Numbered from the stretch's first letter, positions 30,149 to 42,789 are shown. The stretch is 64,000 nucleotides of DNA from Brachyhypopomus gauderio (GCF_052324685.1 NC_135214.1:28476489-28540488); one strand, 5' to 3'. The notes: a model not told the origin generated them from the letters alone. Made by a program: numbers and translations.

Positions 30149-30590
30149 ATCTAAGTGTAGTCCAGGACAACCAGCTTTTGTTCTCTGCCCATGTTACCAG
30201 TCTGACACAGACATGCAGGTCTCTCTTACTTAACGTCAGAAGAATCTGACCATTTCTTTCCAGAGACACCACTCAGCTGCTGGTCCAGATCCCTTGTCAT
30301 CTCTACTGCAGCTCAGGCTTGGCAAGCATCCCTGCGTACACCCAGCTGCACCCATGCAGCTGACCCAGAATGCAGCTGCAGGATATTCAATATTCAGCAC
30401 TGTTGTGTTCTTTCTCTTGGTGCCCCACACTTGCCTGCATTGGATTTAAAATCCTGACACTTGCCTACAAAGACAAAAATGGTTCTCATTCCTCCTATCT
30501 GCATGCACTTGTCTCCCCCGCACCATATCCCGCACCCATCAGGCCTCTAGTATAGCACGACTCACCGCCCGCTAAGAGACTGGGAAGGCT
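30148..30590 (+). mobile_element. L2-type LINE relic (end of reverse transcriptase ORF)
   Basis: Translation across two frames gives the end of an L2/Maui-type ORF2: LSVVQDNQLLFSAHVTSLTQ at about 30150-30211, then SLLLNVRRI, PFLSRDTTQLLVQ, LTQNAAAG, and IGFKILTLAYKDKNG with SSYLHALVSP at about 30439-30520. The family's block (RFKTLVLAYKAKNG with SYLxALV) is clear. A TGA after RRI and at least one frameshift show it is dead. Only the 3' coding part is recognisable. Confidence 0.82.
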
Positions 30591-32093
30591 GTTTATAAAT
30601 GTTAAAAAGTTGACTAACTATGAGGGTGCTTGTTTTTGGTGGGGTGAGAGCTATGTTTGAGATCTAATGGGTAATGAGATGACTAGTTCTTTTAAGCTTT
30701 TATTTGTGAGTGTGCCTCACAGGTACCGAAACCATTCAAAACCCAGAAGTGGACAGATGGGTGATGTGTGCTAGTAATGAATGCCCGGTAGGGTCATTCT
30801 AGAAAGAAGTTATCTCTGTGCTGGACTTGCCTACACATAGTTCTCTTCTCCACTGTGGAACTGGATCTTAGATTGATGTCACATGATTTTCATGATACAA
30901 CATGAAATTTGAGGGTAATTTTATTAATCCTCCCCCACTCCTCATACTTCTGGGGAGTTTGGTTCTCTGTGTGCAGGAAGAGTCACACCAATAACTATAA
31001 CAATCCAAACTCCAAAAACATGCAACTACACATGGTTAGACTTTTTATTTTTTACTTTTTTAAATTCTGTTCTTCTCCCAATTTAGTTTTTATGCCAATT
31101 ATAACATAGCTTCGGAGGAGTTGATGGGTGTGTTGGGCATATGCTTCCTCCAAGACACATGATGCCAAGTGTAGCAATATTTTAAATTATGAATTTTTAC
31201 AGGGCACCACCCTAGATTGTGTGGAGATAAAGGACATTCTCCGCTACACAAGCACCGTATCTTTTCAAACTGTGGTCCATGCTGCAATTGAGGGCAGGCC
31301 AACAGACCTGCCAGGACAGCAGCAACAGCCCTTCTACAGCACAAACACACAGATGTTCACGATTGGCTAGTGCCACTGTGAATGACTCTTGCACTTTCTT
31401 TGCTATCTGAATTATTCTGGAAGCTTCACTGATAACACTGATCTAGAATAGCTCCACATTACTAGGACCCAGGCCCAGGGCAAGGAAATACAATGAGGAT
31501 TTCTAAACATGATACTAAATCTTATATATAGTCTTTTAACATGTATTGTATGCAGACCTATAGATTAATTACATTGTGTTAGGATCTGTTGGACTGCAGT
31601 ATTCCCTGCATCACCATCATGCAGTGTGGGATGCTCTGACGCTCCCCCTGTTTTTATTTAGAGCATGTCTTCTTTAATGTGTTCATTCCTTACCTATTCG
31701 TAGTGACATCAATTTCTGCACTATCTGCTAGGTAATAACTCACTGTCCCCAAGCCAGTTCACACCTTATGTCTCATCATCGGCCAGCAGAGAATAGTTTC
31801 AGCATTACTTGACACATTTTCTGCTGTTCTTTCAGTTAGCCAATCATCTTTGCAAATCAACTCCATTTTCTAATTATCTATGCCTTGTCAGTGTTTACCG
31901 CAGAGATTCCACAAGAAATTGCAATCTATCAGCGGTAAGCGGTGATGCTTTAAAAAATTGTTTTGAGGCGATTTTCCTTGACCTTCAGTGTGCAAATAAA
32001 TTCTAGGTTTTAGAATTCCTACAACTTTTTTTCACAAACCAGTGAAAGTACATGGGCCAAAATCGTTGGCTTGTTTGAGCTGAATTGCGGAGA

Positions 32094-32170
32094 TAACAAC
32101 AACAACAACAACAACAATAATAACAACAACAACAGCAATAATAATAATAATCATCATCACCATCATCATC
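32094..32170 (+). repeat. AAC/AAT/ATC triplet repeat
   Basis: Runs of AAC, then AAT, then ATC triplets with interruptions. Confidence 0.93.
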
Positions 32171-33341
32171 TTTATTTATATGGAACTTTAAGCTCTGAGT
32201 ATTTTGGATAGGAAAGATTTAACAGTTGATTCGAGTAAATGAAAAACACTATAATATATAACATGTATTAACATATAAATATATAAAACAATTACAAGTT
32301 CTTTCTGAACTTTAAGACATTGCTGGCATTTGTAATATTTTTGGTTACAGCAAAAACTGGAGTGCCAAAAAATGTGACCAAGCATTGGTAAGACATCTTT
32401 GATTTGTTTTATGTGAGATTATATTGTGTAACTCTAAACATACAAGCAGATACTTGCACATTAGCAAACACTTTTAATTTGGTGGCAAATGTCCTCTAGA
32501 AACCTAATCTATTATAATACATCACTATTGCAGGTAAATACCATTTAAATTGCACACTTACTAATTAACAGAAAATCACCTCCATTCTTTGTGAGACATG
32601 ACTTGAGGCACATTAAGTCCCTTAATAATTAGTTCCTTGAGCATCTGCCAGCTTTTAATTGAGTGGTGCCTCACCAAATCAATTCTTCATCAAGTGGCAT
32701 TTCACCCAGCCTCATAGCCCATAGTAACAGAACCAAACCAGTACAACAAAGCAGGATGTCTAACAGCAGCAGCGGGGTCAGCTAATTACGAGGGGTGCAC
32801 ATCAGGTCAGCTTCAACATCAACCTTGCCGACGTCATTCTCTTGCGCTAACGGCAGCTATGGTATCCGTGGTTATGGCACACGTCTCAAAATACAGTTTG
32901 CACATCTATCTTGGGTAACATCAGTCCAAACTGAGTTTGGTGAGTAAAAAACATGTTACCCAGCGCTGCAAACCAGACCTAGATGACACAGATGACTAGA
33001 TGTCATTTTGTACTGTGTTAAGTGCAGAAAATGAAACATTTCTCATAACAGTAATAACGTATAACTGAAACAACGTGGTAGTTGAAGCTCGGTGTGCTTG
33101 ATGTTTACAGTGTAGCTACACTGATATTCTGCAGCGTCAAAGGAGCCCAAAGGCTATGCATCAGCTGGTGTCACGGCAACCCTGTCTTGTGTTTTTTTTT
33201 CAGCGAGAGGTTCTTATAAGTGACTCTGACCTGTTTTGACAGGTGTAGCGGATCCAGGCTGCACAGGAACACAAGGTCTATTTTTCCACACCATTAGGCT
33301 CAGTAAGTGAAAGAGGAAAAAGGAGTTCCACACTGAAACAT

Positions 33342-33350
33342 ACACACGCA

Positions 33351-33383
<33 letters not shown>

Positions 33384-33394
33384 CACACACACAA
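33342..33394 (+). repeat. (CA)n microsatellite
   Basis: A CA run interrupted by AA in two places. Confidence 0.93.
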
Positions 33395-35637
33395 AGTAGC
33401 TTATATATTACCGTGTGTGCTCACACTAGAGCATATAAGGCTCCAGCAGAAGCTTCAAGAAATGTGTTGGCATGTGAGTTAACATAGTGAACTGTGTTTA
33501 CAGTAGGAGTGTTACCAGTATTTGCACAAATTTATGGAGACTGTATTTGATCTCTTGCATAATGAAAAAAACAAAAACAAATAAAATGCTATTACTTTGC
33601 CTACAGCCAATAAAATTCACCTCATCCTATAAACGACAATAAAGCCATCTGCATGGTAACTGCTGCCCACGCTGGAAATAAAATCACAACTCGTCAGTTC
33701 TGGAATGTTTGAAAACATTCACAAATACAGTTTGGAATATGATCTTTTTTTATACACGGTGGTGATGTTTTGACATTTTTTAAAATCTTTCACAGAAAAT
33801 AGAGGTCAGAAGAAGGCAATGGGTCAAGTTCTCCACATCGCTGTGGTAATGCAGTGGACACCAGCTGCAGTCTGACAAGAGAGGAAAGCTGATCATCTTC
33901 AAGCCCCTCCCTCAAAGTGCCTCATGGTAGAATACGGACTTGGACGTGAAAGGAACACAGTGCATTATGCTCGTTGGTAGAGAAGAGTAACATCAGGTTT
34001 CAGAGACACTCTACCTACCTCTAAGTGCCACTTCCATAGGCTTCTCACTACTAATAGCCACATTCGTCCTACCACCGTGATACGGGTGGTGTAAGCAACT
34101 CCTGATGCAAGCAACTCCTGTTACATGCAATGACACACTATCCTTGAAGTCTTCTGTGGCTTTCTAATTGGAGGGCGGAGGAGTGTGAATGTCAGCTGGG
34201 TGGCCGTAGGACATGACTGCTACACTCCAGCCCTGGCTTGGCGATGCACCGCACCGCCTCGTCCCTTCCGCCCTAACGGCCCTTGGCTTCGGAAGGGCTT
34301 CTTCTTTAGTTAATGAGCTGGATCAGATGGGCAATTCTACATGCCTGCAGGGAGCTTGCTGCATTTGTTTAGGTGGGCCAAGTTTCCAAGCAGATATACG
34401 GCACCTGGTGGGTGTCATTCCAACGGCTCTGCCAATTCAGTTTCCCCCCATAAGGCTCATCATTTATTCAGCACAGGTAAAAGATCTGATTTGAGGTTAA
34501 GTTGTGGTATTATTTTATTACTTTACACTGGTAGAACCTTCGAAGAGTCTTTAATTATTTTCTGGCATGGTATATGAGTAGGAAGTAGTCATAAATACAT
34601 GCAAGCAGAGGTACACACAGACACACATAATGAAAACGAATAAAACCTCCTATAGGGGAGATTGTGTATGGGTTGTTAACAAGGGTTGGATGTAACTGCC
34701 TCACTTTTACCAGAAAAAACTAGCCTAAGAATTATATGATCCGTTTCATGTATGACCTTAATGACCTTGGAAGTTGCATAGCAGGGTCAAGAAACCTGAA
34801 GACTTTATTGACAAAATATTGATTTTCAGGCAAGTAAATAAAGTAGCAGTAGCACTGATACTGGTGTAGCTGCGCTTATATCACTTGTATTATATTAAAG
34901 AGTCGTCTCAGGTAAAATGTGACATATTTCATCTACGCTAATTTCAAACCACTGTGCTGCTGCATCAGGCTAAAAAATGGCTGACAGGACTGGGAATGAT
35001 TTTGATCTCAAAAAGTGTTACTAATCACATATTGATCACATCCTGACAACTAAAAACATTTTGGTATCCTTTTTCCTCTATGCTCCTTTTTTCAGCATTT
35101 TAAGACAGTGGGTGTGAAACTGATAGAGGTGGATGCATAAACCTGCATCAGATGAGGTGAGGCAGGGAAACACAGTGAGGTCCAAAATAATAAGGTCCAA
35201 ATGATACTCTGTCTGCCACAAGACACTGAGCAGACACTGCAAGAAATTACAAAACCTCTGAGAACAATGATCAAGACAGATGCCCAGTGTGAGCTGTCAC
35301 AGCAGGCCAAATGTATTCAGTGTGCAGCAGGAGGATGCTGACTGCGTACTGGGCCGGGGCAGCAGATTTTTGGATGACCCCAGATGAGCCAGGCCTATTG
35401 AGTATCTGACAGGTGCAGATTAATGTGGTGGACTGATTTAGCAATCAGTTTTTAATACGCATACGTGTGTTGTGTTGGTGAGAACAGGAAGAGACACGTG
35501 AAGACATTTTTCATTGTTTATGAACAAATCTTAAAAGGTAACCAAACTAACTCTTTATGTGTATGTGTTCGGGTGCTGGAGTCTGCACAAATAATTGATT
35601 TAGATGCAGTTTTGTGTTGTGGATTTTTTAGTCTCCA

Positions 35638-36222
35638 GGTAGTGAAGTGAGGTGTGTTTCATCTTACCCTGGGTAGTGGGGTGGGATGTGTTACATCTTA
35701 GCCTGGGTAGTGGGGTGAGATATGTTACATCTTATCATGGGTAGTGGGGTGGGAAGTGTTACATCTTAGCCTGGGTAGTGGGGTGAGATATGTTACATCT
35801 TATCATGGGTAGTGGGATGGGAAGTGTTACATCTTACCATGGGTAGTGGGGTGAAATAAGTTTCATCTTACCTTAGGTAGAGGGGTGAGATGTGTTACAT
35901 CTTACCCTGGGTAGTGGGGTGGGATTTGTTACATCTTACCCTGGGTAGTGGGGTGAGATATGTTACATCTTATCATGGGTAGTGGGATGGGATGTGTTAC
36001 ATCTTAGCCTGGGTAGTGGGGTGAGATATGTTACATCTTATCATGGGTAGTGGGATGGGAAGTGTTACATCTTACCATGGGTAGTGGGGTGGGATTTGTT
36101 ACATCTTACCCTGGGTAGTGGGGTGGGATTTGTTACATCTTACCCTGGGTAGTGGGGTGGGATTTGTTAAATCTTACCATGGGTAGTGGGGTGAGATATG
36201 TTACATCTTACCATGGAAGTGG
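35638..36222 (+). repeat. 34-bp G-rich minisatellite, about 17 copies
   Basis: The unit is GTAGTGGGGTGAGATATGTT followed by ACATCTTACCATGG, 34 bases. Positions within the unit vary between G/A and C/A (GGGAT or GAGAT; CCCTGG or CATGG). Higher-order alternation of two variants is visible in the middle. The + strand is strongly G-rich. Confidence 0.92.
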
Positions 36223-36681
36223 GTGGGTTGTAACAATACAACTCCTTGTATTTGGTTTCAATTAATGAATTGTGAAGTTGGAAACATTGCTATTTTCGTA
36301 GATAAAGATAATTTGTCTAAAAAAGAGAACTCTAACACATAAATTATGTATGTTGCTGAAGCAAAAAGTGTTACAACTATACCTGGTCTCCCCTACATGT
36401 TCTTAGAGGTATATCCCTGTTACCACTGGATAAGAGAACCCTAACTTTAACTTAAAGTGAAAATAAATTTATTTAGCTGTGGCTACAGTTCTAAAACTAA
36501 ACAAAGTAGCAGTCACTTCTGCTCAAATCTGCATTCAGTTTCCCTTTATGTGGATATGACTACACATTATAAATACTGTATAATATATAAATATCAATAA
36601 TTTCAAATGAATCAGGGAAGAAAGGTCATTGGTTTGTATAACACAGCATTTGTTGAGCCCCATTGTAACTGTGTTTGTATC

Positions 36682-36763
<82 letters not shown>

Positions 36764-38160
36764 TAAATATATTTATATACACACTGTAGGGGGGACTTAA
36801 TGATTTTTAACTAAACGTGGGCATCCAACGTCTCGCCATATTGAAGCCTTGCTGCTTTCAAACATTTAAAAGCTCTTACTCACATAAAGCAAACCCAGCA
36901 AGAACCCGTGTCTACCCCTTAGCCTCTGCCTCCACGCCTCCCATAGGGCATTCTGCATCGACTCCTTAGATAATTACAAGATGCCTATCGGGGAATGAGC
37001 ACCCAAGGAAGAAAGCAGAAAGGTGAATCATACCAAACCGGTTTACATGCTAAATTATAGAATGTATCTACACATGATCACACTCACAGCTAGCACACAA
37101 TGAGTGAGCATTTATTCCACAAAGCCTGAACTCAGTCAAATACTTTCTGGCCAGTTAAAAGCATTCGAAACAATGAAGCCCAGACAACAGAAATCCCCTA
37201 CAGTCTACAGTCCGGAGGAGAAGAATCGACTTGTGGGCATGGTCTTTAATCAAAGGCCCTTCTCTATTTATATAAGGCCACTGTCTAGATCATAGTCCAT
37301 ATATCGACATGTGCTGTGAAATGAAGTCTTTTCACCCTGGACATTTCCTAGGGTCATTTGTTTCTTGACACTGTGAAAGCATGGTTTGTTGTTGCATTAT
37401 TGGGTGCATGCAGAGTTAGTCTGTGTAATTAAATGCAATATCCCTAAGTGGCTCTATTACGAGGTTCTATAACTGCGAGTGGCATGCCACAAAATAGTCT
37501 GCATTAAAATATCCCATGCACTCAGACTGTGCCCCGGATTCAATGCTTTTAAGCCCAGGTAAAAGCCTGATGGCACTGTAGAAATAGCTTTCAACCAATC
37601 CCTTTTCTTTTTCCCTATTTATTTTGTAAAAAAAAAAAAACAAATAGGAAGAAACAAGAAACAAAGGTGGATTTATTTTATAACAAAAAGATGAAAACAT
37701 GGACAAACTGTTGCTATTACATTCTATTTAATTTAATGAAGCTTAACTAATTGAATGCAAGCAATTAGGGGGTTATTTTAGCTCATTAACTGGAAGTCAC
37801 ATTGTGAAGTGCCTGTTAGAGGCTACACATTAAAGTTTTGAGCGTTTCTATCCTAACTTTCTAACCTGTCAAACCAAACTGGCCAGATTCTTAATTATTA
37901 AATCATTTTTACAAAGCACAACGGCCTGCTCAAAATGAGAGGTGATTATGACTTTATTTTAAGAATGCCTCGTAGTTTCTCTGTACAAAAAATATAATTT
38001 TCAAACACATTAATAAGCCCGTCTGAGTAATATGGAGATATTTTAAAATAACCGTCTGAACTGGAGCTCCTGTCACGATGTGCGCCTTCAGATATGCCAC
38101 CTTAGCAAATGTCTTAATGCTTTTTGTAATAGAGAGCCCCCAAGTGGCAGTGGGGCTTAG
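36223..38160. other. Gene-poor interval before tmem230
   Basis: Contains a long TG microsatellite (36684-36759). The block 37.72-37.86 kb is rich in TTAATT and CAATTAG homeodomain-like cores and could be a conserved enhancer. No coding exon is seen. Confidence 0.5.
36684..36759 (+). repeat. (TG)n microsatellite
   Basis: A pure TG run of about 76 bases. Confidence 0.97.
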
Positions 38161-38166
38161 GCATAG

Positions 38167-38168
<2 letters not shown>

Positions 38169-38246
<78 letters not shown>
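38169..38246 (+). repeat. (AC)n microsatellite in the tmem230 promoter region
   Basis: A pure AC run of 78 bases ending about 40 bases before an NRF1-like site. Confidence 0.97.
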
Positions 38247-38248
<2 letters not shown>

Positions 38249-38261
38249 ACAGTCTGGTCTT

Positions 38262-38346
38262 TTGGACAACTGTTTACTGAAAAGTGCGCATGTGCAGGTA
38301 AGATGTCAATCCGGAAGCTGTGTGTGAATCACAAGATAATCGCATG
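38262..38346 (+). promoter_or_regulatory. tmem230: Likely tmem230 promoter and non-coding first exon
   Basis: TGCGCATGTGCA at 38286-38297 is close to the NRF1 palindrome, and CCGGAAG at 38312-38318 is an ETS/GABP site. The two are typical of housekeeping promoters. A consensus donor CAG|GTAAGA lies at 38296-38304 and another, CAT|GTGAGT, at 38343-38351. Either could end the non-coding first exon that splices to 38894. No TATA box is evident. Transcription start is inferred. Confidence 0.45.
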
Positions 38347-38929
38347 TGAGTGACCCCCACCGGTAAAGGAATATGTTCACATGAGGTATTATTGTAACGT
38401 AGCGTTATCATTTTAATTATGAAACAGCAGACTGTAATGTACCCGTGATTTCTAGTGAACGTGAACTATTATGGCGCCCTCAGACTGTATGGCAAAATAA
38501 TTAGCTAGCTAGGATAGCTAACAAGCTAGCTAGCTAAGAATCTACCTAAAATAGAGCCAAAATGTTGTTTAGATGTGTCATTAAAAGTATGACTGCACAG
38601 TGCACTCATTGTTATTGTATTCATATCGGCGTAATATGAGAGACTTTTGTTGATTTCCTCGTTTATAGCTGTCTAACTAACTAGTTTACAAAGAGTTAAG
38701 CTTTCATACAAAGGTTTCATAGCCAGCAAGGTAACTAGCGAAGATACTAACGACATCCACTTTTACTGTAGTCATTAGTGGAGCGCAGCCACAGTCTAGT
38801 TAACTCGGTAAGCTAGTTATCTAACCATATAAAACACCAGCCTGTTCCAGCTAGCGTTAGCTTGCTTAATTAATTGCAGTCCATCCTTTGCAGGACAAAG
38901 TGAAGGTGCGTGGTTGTAAGGACAGTACG

Positions 38930-39025
38930 ATGCCGGCTAGAAACACTATTGCGAGTGGGCTGCCCAGTAGCAAAGTGAGATACTCGAAGCTCTCAAGCGA
39001 TGATGACGGCTACATTGACCTACAG
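38930..39025 (+). CDS. tmem230: tmem230 coding exon 1
   Basis: The exon begins at 38894 (ctttgcag acceptor), with ATG at 38930. It encodes 32 residues ending DDGYIDLQ at donor CAG|gtaagg. Confidence 0.94.
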
Positions 39026-39162
39026 GTAAGGATTAACATGAAACATTTCGGTACCTTTAATTACATGTAATGTTAGCCCATCAGAGTTGACTGACAAAGG
39101 CAGATAATATCATTACCAATTGTGGGATCAATTATCTATCTATCTACCTATCTATCTATTTA

Positions 39163-39242
<80 letters not shown>

Positions 39243-41871
39243 GATCGATCGTAAAGGGTTGTCTTTTTTTAAGATGCTGTTACTCGAAAGTGTGCTATGT
39301 AAATATGTTTGATTGTTTTATTGTTTCTCTATGAATAGTTCAAGAGGAGCCCACCAAAGGTCCCATATAAAGCAATTACCTTGGCAGCTGTTCTCTTTTT
39401 GATCGGCTCTATATTGATCATCATTGGCGCTCTTCTTTTGGCAGGATACTTTGACATTCAGGATGTGAGTATATAACTTTATCTATTCCACAATTAACAT
39501 TTTTTTCTATTGTATCCTGCAGCGTCAGCAGCACAAATGCCCATATACGTGTAAAACGGTTTAGGTGGACGTGAGTCATCCCATTATTTAATCTTATTCA
39601 TTGCTTATTGTGAAGAGACTTTTAGCCTTTGACCTGTTGGATGACTATATGAAAACAAATTAAATTAAGATGACTAAACTGAAGCTAAATTAATCAGATA
39701 TTTATTGGCAACGCCAACAAGAACCTCTATACAACCTTATGTACAAATCTCAAAAGCTCAAACTGGTCACACTTTAGATGAATAAAAAACAAAAATATAT
39801 TTTTCAAAGTAGCTGAGTCCATGTGCTGTGATCCACTAGAGCTACTGTACAAAATAAATACTAAATAATACTAAATAATTAGTAATATGTAATAAACTTT
39901 AATGAACTACCCATAAAATGGGACAACAGAGCACCACTTGACAGGTAGCTCAAGTACATTAGCTCAAATGTAAAAAAAAAAAAAAAGAACTTCAGATTCA
40001 GCTTCCATATGGCACACATGCTAGACCAGACATAGGCAAACTACGGCCCGCAGGCCATATACGGCCCGTTAGGCATTTTAATCCAGCCTGCCGAACTTTT
40101 TAAAATCATAGTAAAAACCTCATTCATTTCCCCTTTTCACCCATTCCCCTGCATTGACCTCTGGAGTGTAACTTTCCCACTGCCATTTTCGCTCTTCTGT
40201 AAAAATGAGTGGATCAAAGAAAAGAAAAGGGCACACAGAGTGTCGAGGGTTTAAAAAGGAGTGGACAAAAAAAATTTTTTCACTGAGGTCCGATCAACGC
40301 CTGCATGTCTGATATGTCAAGAAACAGTTGCAGCTTTCAAAGAGTACAATATCAGCTGTCACTTTGCTACACAACATGCAAACTATGCTAGCAAGCAGTC
40401 AACAGAAGGACAAACAGCTACTGCTCAGATCTTGGCAGTTTCTCTACTATGTTATGAAATAATGCATATGGAAAGTTTGGAGGAGCGTCTTTTAATTAAG
40501 CGCAATGTGCGCATTTATGCATAGCAGGGGTACAGTAGCTTAATTAACACGCCGCACATCGCTCTCAATTTAAAGACCCCTTTATAGTTTCTGCTGCAGG
40601 CAGGATATTTAATGCAGTCTATCTCTAAGGACAATCCATCCACGAGTTTGTGGGGTTTAAAACAATTAGAAATTATTGAGCTTGAATATTTAGTAGGGTA
40701 ATAATATTTTGAATGTTGAAAGTGTTCTATTGATCTTTTTCCAGTAAATGTTGATTTCATTAACTTTGCACCTTCAATTAAAATGTATAAAAATAATTAA
40801 TTAAATTGCGTGTCCAAATGCTCCTGACCCAGCCCCTCTGTCAAATTTTAGAACCCATTATGGCCCGCAAGTCAAAAAGTTTGCCCACCACTGTGCTAGA
40901 CTCAAATCAGCCAACATGCTGTTTTTTTGGCCAATCGCTGGAAACATTAGCAGTTTATGGACTCAACAAAATTGAAATTAAGAATCACAGATGGCTAGGA
41001 AAAATGTCCTACATCTTGAATTGAAAGGTGTGTCCCCATGCATGGACCTGTAGATGCCAAAACCAATAGGTGCTAACTTATTGACCTGGGTTAGGTCATC
41101 AGTTTGAACCTGAAACACTGGATTTTTTTGCATGGTGAAATCATCAGGACCCTTTAATAACATAGTAACAATCCTAGTAAGTATTGAACAACTTGTATTC
41201 AAGAATAAAGGTTTATTTGTAACAAATCACTTTTAGACAAATTAAATAAACCTAGCAGTATTTCTGAAATACTTATTTTATTGTCAATGCATATTCAAAA
41301 GAAATATTACAGCATTACATCGATAATCCACGTCATGGATTGGGTTAGATGCCGCTGCTCATTTTAGGGTCCTCAGTCCTCAGTCTGCTGCCCCATTTCC
41401 TGACTCTGTCCTGATGGGTTATCAGCCACTTGCAGCTCGCCCCGCTGAACTCCTGGACTGGGTCGATATGCTTTCTCCACGGGTCATCCAGACCACAGAC
41501 CACTTTTAAGTGGCATTAACCAGTCTGAGCCAATCACACCAGCAATTCAGAATGCTAGAGGGTTGTTTGGAATGGGATCAATTCTAAGTAATTTGCCAGA
41601 CCGACCCTAGCGATTGCCTGTCGTGACGCATGGGTTTGCCTCACCGGATTATCTGTGTACAGATCTGTGTCCTTTATTCACTTTGTTCTCAACAGATGAC
41701 TGATATTTTTTGTTTGTGTTTCATTTGCAGCACCGTGACCGCACTATACCGGTCCTAATTATCGGGATCTTGGTTTTCCTCCCTGGATTCTACCACTTGC
41801 GCATTGCCTACTATGCCTACAAGGGTTACCGTGGCTACTCCTATGATGACATCCCAGACTTTGATGACTGA
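38930..41871 (+). CDS. tmem230: tmem230, complete, three coding exons
   Basis: TMEM230 is a small two-pass membrane protein of secretory and recycling vesicles, proposed in human genetics as a Parkinson disease gene. The coding exons are 38930-39025, 39339-39464 and 41731-41871, joining in phase to 120 aa, the same length as I recall for human. Visible: a polar N-terminus with [20 protein letters not shown], a first hydrophobic segment ([20 protein letters not shown]), a short loop (DIQDHRDRT), a second segment ([20 protein letters not shown]), and the tail [14 protein letters not shown]. The ATG at 38930 follows an acceptor at 38891-38893, so a non-coding first exon lies upstream. Teleosts may carry two copies; which one this is cannot be told. 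Confidence 0.96.
39133..39239 (+). repeat. (ATCT)n then (TA)n repeat in tmem230 intron
   Basis: ATCT tetramers pass into a TA run of about 75 bases, then TCGATCGATCG. It lies 100 bases upstream of tmem230 coding exon 2. Confidence 0.95.
39339..39464 (+). CDS. tmem230: tmem230 coding exon 2 (first membrane segment)
   Basis: Encodes [15 protein letters not shown] to AGYFDIQD, 42 codons. The acceptor is atgaatag and the donor is GAT|gtgagt. Confidence 0.94.
40027..40893 (+). mobile_element. Non-autonomous hAT DNA transposon with transposase remnant
   Basis: An 867-bp element in the last tmem230 intron. Its ends, CAGACATAGGCAAACT and (reversed) CAGTGGTGGGCAAACT, match at 12 of 16 bases and are of hAT type. 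It is flanked by exact 8-bp copies of TGCTAGAC at 40019-40026 and 40894-40901, the target-site length expected of hAT. Inside, from ATG at 40206, translation gives [20 protein letters not shown] and then a zinc-finger-like segment with [15 protein letters not shown] and a following His, like the N-terminus of ZBED5/GTF2IRD2-type transposases. The DDE catalytic part is missing, so the copy cannot move by itself. Confidence 0.88.
41731..41871 (+). CDS. tmem230: tmem230 coding exon 3 (second membrane segment, stop)
   Basis: Encodes [20 protein letters not shown] to DDIPDFDD with TGA at 41869-41871. The acceptor is catttgcag. Confidence 0.95.
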   Translation, partial: HRDRTIPVLIIGILVFLPGFYHLRIAYYAYKGYRGYSYDDIPDFDD

Positions 41872-42480
41872 GTCACGTGGAACATTGTGACAGTTTACTA
41901 AAGTTGGAGATCGCTGAGGAACGGCGTATTTTATGTGCAAACAGACAGAACTTCAGTCTTAACAAGCTTGCATTTTGAAGCGTGCCACTTGAGGAAAAGG
42001 TGGTATGTGTTAGCACAGAAGATCATTATGGTGATGAAAATAGCTTCTAAAGTCAGATATCGTGACCAAAAATAATTCGCCTTCAGGATTTACATAATGT
42101 ACTTCAATGAGAAAATTCTTGCTTATGTGATGCTATATTGATATAATGTAGTTAATAAGCCACCTTTGGTGCTGAGAGCAAAGGGGGAAAGAGCTGTTTG
42201 AAACAGATTTGCTTTTGGTGTGTTGCATTCATGTCTGTTTTTGGCAGAAGAGAAGCCCATAATCAGTGTTATTAACGCTCTGTGAAAACTAGTTTTATCT
42301 ACACCGAGCCTCATTATAATAGGCAGAGTAATGACAGGTCATTACTGGTTACCTACTAAAATGTAAAAAAAAAAACTGCACATCCAGAATAACTCAACAC
42401 AAGTGGTGAACAGATCTAGTCAGATTTAGACAGACAGTGAGTTTAAAATAAGTTTGACTGTTTCTTGTTGAATTGTCACT

Positions 42481-42486
42481 AATAAA
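42481..42486 (+). terminator. Candidate tmem230 polyadenylation signal
   Basis: AATAAA lies about 610 bases after the tmem230 stop. It is the first canonical signal seen in the presumed 3' UTR. Confidence 0.45.
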
Positions 42487-42789
42487 TGGTGAAACTGCCC
42501 TACCCAAACCCACACAGCCAAATGTATGAAGTGTATTACTGATTATTCATTTAGCATTCACTTCTCCAGTTCGGGTATTTCCTGTTCATTTTATTGGATG
42601 CTTTTTATGTTAATTACTTGTAATGCTTTAAAGCAGCTGGATTAACTCATAAACCAGTGTTTACGTTCAAGTTGACTTAAAACTGTGCTCTGAAGTTGTA
42701 AATTGCAATCTTATTGTTAAAATATATTTATTTTGAATGTGTGTGTTTGTGTGTATTTATGTACCACTGGTTTTATATATACATCAAAA

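Larger units (their letters stand above)
30600..35635. other. Gene-poor interval
   Basis: It contains an AAC/AAT triplet run (32094-32170) and a CA run (33342-33394). The stretch 32.58-32.72 kb is AT-rich with repeated TTAATT cores, and 34.24-34.46 kb is a GC-richer non-repetitive block. Both could be regulatory elements but nothing proves it. No coding exon recognised. Confidence 0.5.
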
